NCBI GenBank assembly: GCA_950097015.1
Contig: CATNEN010000034.1
Location: 2,519,501-2,583,500 of the forward strand
Source: Macrostomum hystrix
Taxonomy: Eukaryota; Platyhelminthes; Macrostomidae
Length of the DNA: 64,000 bases
Direction: 5' to 3'
Under the pieces are notes generated by a model. The model was not told the origin of the DNA. It was given only the letters and a program-made list of their open reading frames with translations, and ran no database searches. The stretch's first letter is position 1, and every line of letters starts with the position of its first letter. Positions 10,077-20,163 of the stretch are shown in pieces. A program made the translations under genes and the position numbers.

Positions 10077-11059
10077 TCAGCCACACATGCGATCCAGCTG
10101 CTGAAACTCCACCGTGCTCAGTGCCGCTTTGGCGATGGCGTAGCAGATCATCAGACCCGCGAACCTTGTCTCCATCGTTATAGCCCAGCCTCAGACAACT
10201 CGGTGAGTCCTCCATGCCATTATTTTCTATATCATCGAACCCTTTGCCAAATCCGTTAAAGGAAGAAGTTATTCAGGGAGTCTCCATTGAACACTGCGCC
10301 AAAGGAGTACATTTGAGTGCCCGGCAGCTGGGATGAACTACTTATCAGCCTTTTGTACAGCCTCACACCATCAGTGAGAAATCGGTGGCGAACCATCAGC
10401 CGGCGTGAACGCAGACCCAGAACGCCCGCTTCCTTTCTTGAGCCGCAGTAATATATTATAGAAGCGATGGAAGTTGGCTGAATCTTTAGGAACCGGGTAG
10501 GCCTTCACATAGAATGAAAAGTTTCTTGGCTTCTCTAAAATTTTAAAATCAGAGCACCACTCTGCGTGTCCACCTCAATGAAGTCGGCTTGGCTGCTTCC
10601 AGGAAAGTGAGCACCCAGATGATCCCTCCTGATCGCTCCGTTAGGCGTGGCATCGAAGGTTCCAGGACTGACGAGGTTGCTGAAGCTCTTTCTGAAGTCG
10701 AAGAGCACAACCAGCTTGGACCTCACGTCCTGTCTCACGTGACTCTCGCACGGCTCCGAGCTCTGCGCCTCGGTCTGGTTAAAGAGGCCGGCCAGCTGGA
10801 TCGAGTCGCCGAAGTAGCAGATGTTGTTTGAGCGATGCAGCACTGAGCAGCTGATGTTGGCCGCGCAGGCGGTGAAGCAGGCGCCGCTGTCCTGTGAGCC
10901 GGCGAGCCAGCTGAGCTGCCAGAGGCTCGCGTTGCTGGGGCACCCCGGCCGCTTCAAGAAGGTGATGTTCTGCTCCAGAATGGTGATCTGGGCCGCCTCA
11001 GCGCAGTTGCAAAGCCACATCAGAACGAGTAAGAGCATTGTCACAGAGATGGCTCTCAA
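10077..11059 (-). pseudogene. PAN+LamG paralogue 2, decayed 3' half
   Basis: The first 174 codons (11059 down to 10535) are open. They hold a signal peptide (MLLLVLMWLCNCAEA), the PAN-like module (ACFTACAANISCSVLH, ICYFGD, PCESH) and the start of the LamG-like region (KLVVLFDFRKSFSNLVSPG, DFIEVDTQSGAL). The frame then breaks. Downstream pieces of the domain survive in other frames, with several stops, and the family ending (MICYAIAKAALSTVEFQQLD) is readable just before a TGA at 10077-10079. This pattern of many lesions confined to the 3' half indicates a pseudogene, or a gene for a PAN-only truncated product. The N-terminal half could still be expressed. Confidence 0.75.
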
Positions 11060-11703
11060 AAGTTGTTTTTAGCGAAGCTGTTGTTAAATTCTCGTTTATG
11101 CGCCCACAGCTTGCACAGCAGATAGCTTAAGTATCTGCTAGTTACACTTGCTAAAAAACCAATGAGAGCCTATTTGGTTGCCATGCTGACCTAGCAACAA
11201 GTTTCTTCATCTTCTTTCTGCCTACGGAGGGTAGAAATAAGCGTTTTTAGAGCTAGTTAGTGAAACAGCCACAGTCAACCTGCTTTAGCGCCTGCCAACT
11301 CACAGACGCATCGGTTTCTGTAATACATCCATCACCTCTCTCGGCGTGGTAGCTTTCTCAAATTCTCAAAGACTAGAAAATTATAGACAGCATTTCATGC
11401 TTATTTAAGTGCTTCTTCAGAAAACATCGACTCATCAGTTTTTCCTGACAGGTCACAGCATTGTTTGACTTCTAGCTGATATGATACTGAGTTAAAGTTC
11501 TTTTTATACTAGAAGGAAAGGAAGAAGGCGAACAAAGGAGAATTCGGCACTGGGAGACCCAACTGATGTCGCGTAGAAGGAGACATTGCTGCATGATTTA
11601 GTTTTTTTACAAACTGCATGTGCTGTACGATATGTGATGCAATTATGCAATTGATGTATGGTCATCAGCGTGGGCCGGGTGAGGGGTCAACGCGTTTTCG
11701 TCT
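11060..11703. other. Upstream region of paralogue 2
   Basis: A TATA-like ATACTTAAG on minus (11126-11134) lies about 70 bp upstream of the paralogue 2 ATG, a weaker match than at the other paralogues. GTTGCCATG at about 11188 also occurs upstream of paralogue 1 (about 8848). Otherwise no gene is seen. Confidence 0.4.
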
Positions 11704-12080
11704 CTTATAATAATAATAATAATAATAATTGCAGGAGGGCTGCGGGCAATGGCACATCATTTGGTGACACTTGACCCGCAGCCAGCGAGGAGGCAATTCT
11801 GCCCATTCTGCTGACTCCTGAGCACACACGAACACAGATACTGTACGCAGGCACAGTCTCACACAGGTGTGTACATCTGCTCTGACTTTCTCATCGTCAG
11901 GCAGTGTACACTTTCACTGTGCCTTGGAGGTTGGCCCTCGAAGGCGTAAATTGCACGACAAGCCACCAAGCCTTCTCTCCGCGGCAGCGCCCCAAATGAA
12001 TGTGGCCTCGCCGTGGAATCGAACTTAGGGACCTTGGTGCGAGAGACAAACTCGTTAACCGCTCTGCCACCGACCCCCCG
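11704..12080 (-). mobile_element. tRNA-derived SINE, full-length copy D
   Basis: Minus-strand copy. The tail is an (ATT)n run at 11706-11730; then come GGTGACACTTGACCCGC, CTGACTTTCTCATCGTCAGG, GGCCTCGCCGTGGAATCG and the A-box complement CCGCTCTGCCACCGACC ending near 12080. It lies head to head with another copy at 12084. Confidence 0.85.
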
Positions 12081-12083
12081 TTT

Positions 12084-12300
12084 TTGTCTCTTGCATCACG
12101 GCCCCTGAGCACGATACCACGGCGACGCCACATTGTCTTCGTTTGGCTTTTCGTGAAATTTACATCCGTGAGGATCAAACTCGAGGGTACAGATCCGTGT
12201 GCGTGTGCGTTCAGAAGCCAGGGGAATGGGACAATGGCCTCTCGCTGGCTGCGTGTCACCCGTCACCAAATGATTTTCCAGTTCCCATATCCCTCTTAAA
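12084..12300 (+). mobile_element. Old diverged SINE copy, plus strand
   Basis: It aligns with the SINE by CCCCTGAGCACGATACCACG (B-box region), GCGACGCCACATTG, a shortened body, GGGACAATGGCCTCTCGCTG and GTCACCAAATGATTTT. It is much more diverged than its neighbour and lacks most of the middle and the A-box half. Confidence 0.7.
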
Positions 12301-12639
12301 AAAAAGTAAACTTTTTTTATATTATCAGTATCCATTTGCAGGAGTGAAGCGAGGCACAAAGGCCTGAATAAAAAATTCTTTAAATTCTGATAAAATGGTC
12401 TGAAAGAGCCGAAGCTGGTATTCAAACATGCATTGAACTTCAGTGTCAGTCATACATTGGATTGTAATCCAAGCTGCACTTTCTAGGCTAAAATAACTAG
12501 AGAGAAAGATGATATTATTTTTTGTGTATTGTTGTGGACATAATCAGCACACTGCGATCCAGATCGCAATTTGAATGAGTACAGGTGCTCATTCCAAGCA
12601 GTCGGTCAGCAATCCTTCATCGCCAAACGCTACGCAATA
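12301..12639. other. 3' flank of paralogue 3
   Basis: AT-rich spacer with no gene seen. No minus-strand AATAAA is obvious close to the stop codon of the gene at 12640. Confidence 0.4.
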
Positions 12640-13830
12640 TTAGTTATTGCAAAGCTCGTCCAGCTGTTGAAAATCCTCCGAGCTCAGAGCGACCTTGGCG
12701 ATCGCGTAGCACAACATGCGACCCTTCAGTGGTCGATCGCTTTCGGAATCGAAGCCAAGACGCAGGCACCGAGGCTGTGCGTTCAGGGTATAACGGAGGT
12801 CCACGTCCATCAGCAAGTCCGAGCCGTTCAGCCAGAAGCGACTGAGGCTCTTGCCCACGAATGCGGCTCCCAGTGATGCGGCTTGCGCCTTGTTCGCCAG
12901 CAAGAACGGCTCGCTGCTGGACTGTCGTGTCTCGATGGTTTCCGTCCAGTCTGTCAGGCTCGGGAACTGGTGCTCGACCCAAGCCCTTCCGTCGCGATCT
13001 CCAAACCGTCCAGCGTTTAGCACAGAGCTACAGTCGTAGAAGTAGTGATAAGTTTGCTGATAGTAGGTTTGTCTGAAAACCTTGGCAAAGAAGGAGAAGT
13101 TCTGACGGCTTTCCAGGTAGTTGGACACAAGAGATCCATTGTTAGTTTGCACTTCAATGTAGTCAGAGCAGCAGGCGCCAGAGAAATGCGCGCCCTGAGA
13201 ATTCCTGAAGACCGAGCCGAATGATTGGGAGTCGAATTCTCCGGGGTTGGCGAGGTTCGCGAAGCTCCGCCTGAAATCAAAGAAAACCACCAACTTGGCC
13301 ATTATTGCAGGAATCGGCGGGAACGCTTTTGTCGAAGCGGTTGTCGCAGCAGTCGGAGTGGCTGGACCCGTGGGGTCTTGGGGTTGAGCGGTCGATCCGG
13401 CAGTTGCATTCCTATTCAGGCTTATTCGATACAAAGTTAGAGCAGTTAGAGGACTCTTGGCGTAGCTGCAGCACGCTGCCGAGCTGCGGGCTTCCGACTG
13501 AGACAGCAGAGCTTCAAGCTGGGTTTCATCGCCAATGTAACATTCTCCAGTACTGCCGCAATGCGTCACTGAGCAGTTTAGTCGGATAGCGCATCGAGAT
13601 AGAGCCTGAGCTCGGCTCATGACTCCCGGCAGCGTAGTCCATTGGGTCAAGTCCTGGCTACTCGGACAAAGCGACACTTTTTCAAATGTTTGCTCGGACA
13701 CAATAGCATCTGCTGAGTTGAAACAGAGTGAAATTAAAACAGCGAATGCAAGCTTGCGCAGGTGATTCATATTCAAGCAGTGTCTCATTGTGCCTGACAA
13801 AATTGATTCTCGATGCAGCAGTTTCACCAC
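12640..13830 (-). CDS. Secreted PAN+LamG-like protein, paralogue 3 with linker
   Basis: The open frame has 396 codons from 13830. Two later in-frame ATGs exist (13788 and 13770). The one at 13770 gives a clean signal peptide (MNHLRKLAFAVLISLCFNSA) and lies 67 bp below a TATA-like box at 13831-13837, matching the paralogues, so it is my preferred start (376 aa). The order is PAN-like module (SRCAIRLNCSVTHC, GECYIGD), then a Pro/Thr/Ala-rich linker of about 45 residues absent from the other members (PTGPATPTAATTASTKAF), then the LamG-like domain (KLVVFFDFRRSFANLANPGE, FGDRDGRAWVEHQFPSL, KGRMLCYAIAKVAL). The linker looks like a mucin-type O-glycosylation target. Apparently intact and secreted. 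Confidence 0.85.
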   Translation of the reverse strand: MVKLLHRESILSGTMRHCLNMNHLRKLAFAVLISLCFNSADAIVSEQTFEKVSLCPSSQDLTQWTTLPGVMSRAQALSRCAIRLNCSVTHCGSTGECYIGDETQLEALLSQSEARSSAACCSYAKSPLTALTLYRISLNRNATAGSTAQPQDPTGPATPTAATTASTKAFPPIPAIMAKLVVFFDFRRSFANLANPGEFDSQSFGSVFRNSQGAHFSGACCSDYIEVQTNNGSLVSNYLESRQNFSFFAKVFRQTYYQQTYHYFYDCSSVLNAGRFGDRDGRAWVEHQFPSLTDWTETIETRQSSSEPFLLANKAQAASLGAAFVGKSLSRFWLNGSDLLMDVDLRYTLNAQPRCLRLGFDSESDRPLKGRMLCYAIAKVALSSEDFQQLDELCNN

Positions 13831-13837
13831 TATTTAT
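13831..13837 (-). promoter_or_regulatory. TATA-like box of paralogue 3
   Basis: Minus strand GATAAATAG. It sits at the position of the furthest upstream ATG, arguing that translation begins downstream, at 13770 or 13788. Confidence 0.45.
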
Positions 13838-14374
13838 CACTCAGTGTTCTGCGTTTGCTCGACTTACTACCAAAAACTGAAGTACGCCGTCAAAAGCATG
13901 AATTCTTTGCTAGTCAACAATTGAATTCTAGGTTGCGGCTGGCAGGGAGCCACCTGTTATTGCATGTTAGTCTTTGTGGCAGGCCCTCAGCTACACTTGA
14001 GTAATTGTTAGTAGGAAAGTTTTAGACTTTTCAAGGTATTGATGATTTGTCAAGCCTCCACGCTTTTCATTCTTTGAAGCTGGGGTTTTCCATTTGAATG
14101 GTCTCGTAGCTCATGCTCAACAGCTTGTCGAGATTCGAAAGAAGCTAGGAGCGGCTTAGGAGCACGATTTTGGCGAGATGCTTTGGCATTCATCAATTCT
14201 CTCACAGAACATAATTTCAGTAAGCTGTGTACTTTAGAAATCTACGAGCTATGTTAATATGATATACGCATATGAATATTGCGTAAATAAGATTTTTGGC
14301 CATAGACAAAAAGTCTGGTAGAAAAATCTGACTTAAAAGAAATGCAAAAAACCTGTCTTTTTCTGCCGCTTTTG
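13838..14374. other. Spacer, no gene seen
   Basis: AT-rich sequence upstream of paralogue 3; nothing recognisable beyond the promoter. Confidence 0.5.
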
Positions 14375-14770
14375 GTCTCCATTCGGTCGAATTTGGTCAC
14401 TTTCCGTTTATTTCGTCACTTTCAGTCTAATTTGGCCACATTCGGTCTAAGCTGGTCCCTTTCGATCTTATTTTGTCCCTTTCCGTCTAATTTAGGCACT
14501 TTCGGTTTAATTTGGTCACTTTCCGTCTAAATTGGTCACTTTCCGTTCATTTCGTCACTTTCAGTGTAATTTGGTCATTTTCGGTCTAATTTAGTCATTT
14601 TCAGTCGAATTTGGTCATTTTAAGTCTAACTTGGTCACTTTCCATCTAAATTTTTCCACTTCTGGCTAATTTAGTCATTTTCAGTCAAATTTGGTCACTT
14701 TCGGTCTAATTTGATCATTTTCGGTCTTATTTTGTCACTTTCCGTCTCATCTGGTCACTTTCCGTTAGGG
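14375..14770. repeat. Degenerate 20-bp minisatellite, left block
   Basis: About 20 degraded copies of a unit like TTTGGTCACTTTCGGTCTAA. A distinctive variant run (TTATTTTGTCCCTTTC followed by TTTAGGCACTTTCGG) also occurs in the right block at 15475-15860. Confidence 0.85.
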
Positions 14771-15469
14771 GTGTTCGGGTTCCATTTTTTCCGCCTTTCG
14801 ACCGCCTAATGTCTGCATAAAATATACATAAATTATAATCTAAGGCTAAAAGCAGGGCTAAGGCTAGAGCTAATATGCTAGAAAAATAAACCGCTAAAAA
14901 ACGTTAATGAATGGATGACAGTAAACGAACCTGCTATATAGAGAATAGATTATCATTAATATGATTTGCTCTGTTTAGTAAAGTCTACAAGTTCTCTGTT
15001 AGCCTGGATGTGGGATTACCTACTTAACTAGCTGGCTAGATAAAAAAAATAAATAATTAAATACATAAGACATAATGCAGTTTAGACTTCAGATATATAG
15101 ATCATTCCTTTCACTATGGAATATTATAATGCAGGGCCGAAAATTCATAGAATGATATATTTACGTTAGAATGATTACTGGATCACGATTATTAAGTCCT
15201 TCCTTAGTGCAGTGCATTATGCGTACGCCAGTTTAGTTCACGAGGTAATTTTTTTAATTGGCGCGATTCTGAAAGACGCTTTATCACATTGCCTAAGGCA
15301 ATACTAATTAATTAATACTGAAATAATATATAAAAATCCGGAAACCCCGAACCCGGTGCCAAAACCCGACCCGGAAACCCGAACCCGAACACCCTACCCC
15401 GAACCCCGAACCCGGTACCAAAACCTGAACCGAAACCCGACCCGACCCCGAACCCCGAACACCCCTACT
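14771..15469. other. AT-rich insert and CCCGAA-rich block
   Basis: Between the two halves of the 20-bp array lies about 560 bp of AT-rich unique sequence, then at about 15336-15466 a degenerate C-rich repeat of CCCGAACCC-type units (ACCCGAACCCGAACACCC). The same GAAC/ACCC words occur faintly near 14767 (GGGTGTTCGGGTTCC, inverted). This suggests an insertion with inverted C-rich ends, about 14765-15466. Confidence 0.4.
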
Positions 15470-15860
15470 TTCGGTCTAATTTGGTCACTTTTCGTATAGT
15501 TTGGTCATTTTCAGACTATTTGGTCACTTTCGGTCTTATTTTGTCCCTTTCCGTCTAATTTAGGCACTTTCGGTCTAAATAGGTCATATTTGGTCTAATT
15601 TGGCCACTTTTCGTCTAGTTTGGTCATTTTCAGACTATTTGGTCACTTTCGGTCTTATTTTGTCCCTTTCCGTCTAATTTAGGCACTTTCGGTCTAAATT
15701 GGTCACTTTCCGTCTAAATTGGTCACTTTCCGTCTAAATTGGTCACTTTCCGTCTAATTTGGTCACTTTCCGTCAAATTTGGTCACTTTCCGTCTTATTC
15801 GGTCATTTTCACCCTAAATTGTTCACATTCCGTCTAATTTAGCCACCTTCGGTTTATTCA
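15470..15860. repeat. Degenerate 20-bp minisatellite, right block
   Basis: Continuation of the unit seen at 14375-14770, with a recently duplicated segment (the TTTTGTCCCTTTCCGTC variant at about 15539 and 15659, 120 bp apart). Confidence 0.85.
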
Positions 15861-16916
15861 GTATTTTTGCTCACCCTTTAACTCACCTTTTTGGCTCACC
15901 TTCACTAAAAAAGGTCACTTTCGGTCTACATCGTTAGATAAGCTAAATAAGTGGAAGAAAGTGTCACATCTCGTCACACCAGTGTCACACCATTGCACTA
16001 GTCTGGACCTGCATACTACTTTCAGTAGAGTAGTAAATACCAGCCGAAGATACATAATGAGTTGCTGCAACAAAGCTATATAAATTTATTTGCATAGCTT
16101 TTTACTAATGTTCCTGGAATTCTGCCTCGGATGAAAACATCAACCTCGAGTATGAGGCGCCTGTTTATTGAAGTCTAAACAGTTCTAACAAACTTAAAAA
16201 CAATTGCTGGACTGTCTGCATACAACAAAAATATTGAACTGCAGAAAACGTATTTTTTAACTTTCCGAATTCAACGCGATGAAGCTTAACTTGTAGAAAA
16301 CAGCAATACTTATCGAATTAGCCGCTTAAATTTTCAACAATACCAAAAACGAGGAAGTTCATTAAAAATTTTCAATTTTGCGTCTTGAAATTAGGAAACT
16401 TTCTTAAACTATCTTTAAGCACAGCTCACTGGCTAAAACATGCTTGAGCTAATATAAATAATAGACCTGGTCTAACCCAGTCCCTGCAGCTAGCTAACAA
16501 CAATTAGAGTCACTTCTCATGCAGTCAGTCAGTCAGCGAGGAAATCGTGATGGAAAAGGTGCTTTGAAGAGACTTAAAAGAGCGAATCCACCACACTGGA
16601 ACCTGTTCCTCGCTTCTCTGGGAATAAGAAACTAACTCAACCGCCCTCTTGACAAAGGGAAAATATTAGTGTGGGAGGTGTGCAGTGCGGACTTCCCGGA
16701 GGACAAAACAATAGAAGAAGTTTCTCGCTTCGCTGGAAGACAAGACTTCGCCACGCCTAACTCTATCGATCGGTCAAGTCTATGAGTTGTTCCTGGCTTG
16801 GAGAAAAAGCATCAATTGTGATCGGAATCACCAAAGAATTTTGATTCTTCAAGCAGGCAAAGTTTTTCCTGCTCTTGTGAGTCGTCCCAAAGACTTATAG
16901 CCTAAGCATGAAGCAA
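15861..16916. other. Spacer, no gene seen
   Basis: AT-rich, with CAGT-type microsatellite at about 16522-16536. No coding exon could be supported. Confidence 0.5.
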
Positions 16917-16929
16917 TGCGACAACTTAA
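16917..16929. repeat. Target-site duplication, left
   Basis: TGCGACAACTTAA, repeated exactly at 17289-17301 on the other side of SINE copy E. Confidence 0.9.
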
Positions 16930-17288
16930 GGGGGCTGAGTGGCAGAGCGGACAAAGCGTTTGCCTCTCGCACCAAGGTCCCTGAGCTCGATTCCGAGGCG
17001 AGGCCACATTCATTTGGGGCGCAGCCGCGGAGAGAAGGCTTGGGGCTTGTCGTGCAATTTACGCCCTTGAGGACCAACCTCCAAGGCACAGTGAAAGTGT
17101 ACACTGCCTGACGATGAGAAAGTCAGAGCAGATGTACACACCTGTGTGAGACTGTGCCTGCGTACAGTATCTGTGTTCGTGTGTGCTCAGGAGTCAGCGA
17201 AATGGGCAGAATTGCCTCCTCGCTGGCTGCGGGTCAAGTGTCACCAAATAATGTGCCATTGCCCGCAGCCCTCCAGCTTATATTATTT
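16930..17288 (+). mobile_element. tRNA-derived SINE, full-length copy E with TSD
   Basis: Best-preserved copy, 359 bp. A-box AGTGGCAGAGCGG, B-box GAGCTCGATTCC, complete body, and a short TATATTATTTT tail. It is flanked by a 13-bp direct repeat TGCGACAACTTAA at 16917-16929 and 17289-17301, the target-site duplication left by retrotransposition. The boundaries are therefore exact. Confidence 0.95.
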
Positions 17289-17301
17289 TGCGACAACTTA
17301 A
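17289..17301. repeat. Target-site duplication, right
   Basis: TGCGACAACTTAA, the partner of 16917-16929. Confidence 0.9.
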
Positions 17302-18500
17302 AACCTAAAGGAGGCCCACATAGGGTAATACTATATTTACCTGGCAAAAAAGTCTCCACAAACGAGTTAACGCTTAAGTGTCTATCAATGACACTTTGTA
17401 ACGAACCTCCTCCTAGACGGTTGCCAACTGGGATGAGAGACCAACACCAAAAGAGGCCGAATTTTCCCACGATGGTCATAGCAGGCTAAAAATTATCAAT
17501 TTCAATTTTCTGTTCTTATAAATAGGAAAAAACCTGTCTTTGTCCTATCTCTTTAGTGCACTTTTCTCGCAGTCAGAGCTCAGTTCTTTAATTCTTCGTC
17601 TATGGCCATAAACTAAAAATTGACAACTTTACTGCTTGGGGTATGTTGCTGTAGTAGTGCTTCGATAGTTAAATCGTGAGGCAGTACAGAGTCGTGAAGC
17701 GAAACTACGCCGTCGGCGGGAGACATCGGAGGAGCGTAAAATGTATTATTTATAAAGTCGTCAATTAAAATTTACATTTTTAATGTTTCTTAAAATACTA
17801 AACTTGGTTAGCTGCTACAAAATATGTTTTATTGACTAAATGAATACTTTTTCATTGTCTTCTAGTTTAAGGTCCCCAAAGGGGGCACGAATTGCTAGTT
17901 AACATACTATAACTGATATTGCCAATTTTTGCTGTGAAAATGAAACACTGATAATGCTGCTTCTGATTGGATTCTATTAGAGCGTAAAAATAAGACTCGA
18001 TCGATAGTTAGATTTCACTTATAGTTTCAAAATTGAATAATCATTGAATAATCATACAAAAGTCATTGTATTAGATGGAAATTTTAACATGGAAATTCCG
18101 GGGTACTTTAACATACTTTAACATTAAGTTTTATTTAAAAGCTAAAACGAACCGCACACATATTGTAGTACAGTTCGGCACACAATAGTATTACCCAGTT
18201 GATGAATTTGACAAGGAAACTATTTCACAACGGACCAGAGAAAAAAATGTTAACTTTTTACTTTTTACTGTTAACTCAAAGGATTGCTGAAGATTATTTC
18301 ATTTGCGCTCAAGAAATATGTTTTCCTGACTGTTGTTAGTCAGCTAATCTACTGTTATTTGACTTCTTTAGAAAAATATTGAATAAAAGTATTTATCTTT
18401 CTTCTCGCAAGATTTATTACTCTATAAGCTGAACTCTAAACAGTAGTTCTAAACTCAAATCGTGTACTCCGTGTCTTCTCGGACTCAGAATTGCGCGCCT
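17302..18500. other. Spacer, no gene seen
   Basis: AT-rich. TTTATT at 18413-18418 (AATAAA on minus) lies about 85 bp past the stop of paralogue 4 and is a plausible polyadenylation signal for it. Confidence 0.45.
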
Positions 18501-19480
18501 CTACCACGGGCACAGCTTATCCAGCTGTTGGAACTCAGCAGTGCTCAGCGCAGCCTTGGCGATGGCATAGCAGACCATGCGGCCCTTGAGTAGCCTGGTT
18601 GAGTCGGTGTGGAATCCAAGTCGCAGGCATCGGGGAGCCTCGTAGGGCCCCCAGCGCTGATCAGCCTCAGTAGGCCAGCTCAGATCCGTTCAGGTAGAAG
18701 TTGCTCAGGGAAGTGCCTCTGAACACATGCTCCAAGAGAGATGGCCAGCGGAGAGTTGGATGGCAGGACTTGGGCGGACTGGCGAGTCTCTGCTAGGTCC
18801 GGGTAAGTCGACACACTCAGAAACTGGTGCTCAACCCAGGCTCGCCCGTCACGATCTCCAAAGGGCATTACTTTCGGCGAACTTTCCATGGGACATTTAA
18901 AGAAGGCGTGGTAGCTAGACTGGTACTTTTGCTCCCTCACCACCTTGGCGTAGAAGGAGAAGCTGTTCGGGCTGTCCAGGTAAGTCGAGATCAAGGATCC
19001 GCTCCGTGTGTCCACTTCAATGTAGTCATTGTTGGAAATGCCGGGAAAGTTGGCTCCCTGGGCGTCCCTAGTAACGGCTCCATGAGGTGTGGCGTCGTAG
19101 GTGCCAGGACTGGCCAGATTGTTGAAGCCCTGCCTGAAGTCGAACAGCACTACAAGCTTGGATCTGGCGTCTTTGGTGTGGCTAACGCACGGATCAGCAT
19201 TCGGCGAGACGGTCAGAGTGAAGAGGGCGGCCTGCTGCTCGCTGGTGCCAAAGTAGCAGGTGACACCTGTGCGGTACATCACGTTACAGTTAGAATTAGT
19301 AGCGCAGTCTACAAAGCAGGTCCGGCGATCGTTGGCGCCCTCCAGCTTGACCAGCTGGTTCAGTTTGTCAGTGGCCGGACACACCGCCAGCTGGTTGAAG
19401 CTGGTGCTTTGAGTCAGGGTGGCAGCGCCAAAAGCTATGCAGTAGCTGAGGCACAGCGCGAGCACAGTTGCATTGAACAT
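18501..19480 (-). pseudogene. PAN+LamG paralogue 4 with two single-base frameshifts
   Basis: The open frame from 19480 gives a signal peptide (MFNATVLALCLSYCIAFGAA), PAN-like module (TCFVDCATNSNCNVMYR, TCYFGT, PCVSH) and most of the LamG-like domain (KLVVLFDFRQGFNNLASPGT, FGDRDGRAWVEHQFLS). At about 18725-18738 one extra base shifts the frame, so the first frame ends at 18680. The domain continues in the next frame (FRGTSLSNFYLNGSELAY). A second extra base near 18670 restores a third frame (APRCLRLGFH, KGRMVCYAIAKAAL) that ends with the family terminus at TAG 18501-18503. Everything else is well conserved, so these may be assembly indels in an intact gene rather than true lesions. Confidence 0.7.
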
Positions 19481-19540
19481 TTCCGTTTTCTAAGCTCTGG
19501 ATTTTCTGCAGAAATGCAAAAATGTTTACTGCCTCACGGG

Positions 19541-19547
19541 ATTATAT
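19541..19547 (-). promoter_or_regulatory. TATA-like box of paralogue 4
   Basis: Minus strand GCATATAATCC, 66 bp upstream of the ATG at 19480; the best TATA match of the family. Confidence 0.5.
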
Positions 19548-20163
19548 GCGGAATTTAATCTTCTAACTGGCCATCAATTCATTTACGACAGTTCCTGCAG
19601 GTGAGTGCTGTTTGAGCAGTTTAAACTAGCTGCCACAGATGGCTAACTGAAGCTGGTTGGGTCCCTGTAGGATCTGTAGACCTGCCTTCCCTCCATTCCT
19701 ATCTTCCAACAATTGCTTTTGCAGTTTTTCTAACAAATGCTCCCATCGGGTAGTCTCGGCGACATTAATAATTAATGGGGAGTACAAACTACATCTGAGC
19801 AGGCCGCAATGAGGAATGAGCAGAGCTACGTTTCCATCGTTTTTTTTATTTGGCACCCAGACCCCATACCGATGCTTGCCTACTGAGCTTTGGGTGCCTA
19901 AGATGAGCGAGAAGTTGCGAAGAGTTGACCAGCTGGTTGGTTGCAATTCACTTGAAATTGGCATGAAACTAACTCTACGAGTATTACAAACTCTAGTCAG
20001 TTTATGCATTTCAGGAACGCCGCAGAAAACACGGCAATTTTCCGGATTCGTTTTAAGGAAAAGTTAGTATGGGGAAATGCTTTTTAAAAATATATTTCTT
20101 TTTCATCAGGCGCGTACCAGTGCGAGCTGCGTCTTTATAGGGCCCTGAAGTATATGCGTGCAG
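19548..20163. other. Spacer, no gene seen
   Basis: No coding exon with splice or homology support. Confidence 0.45.
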
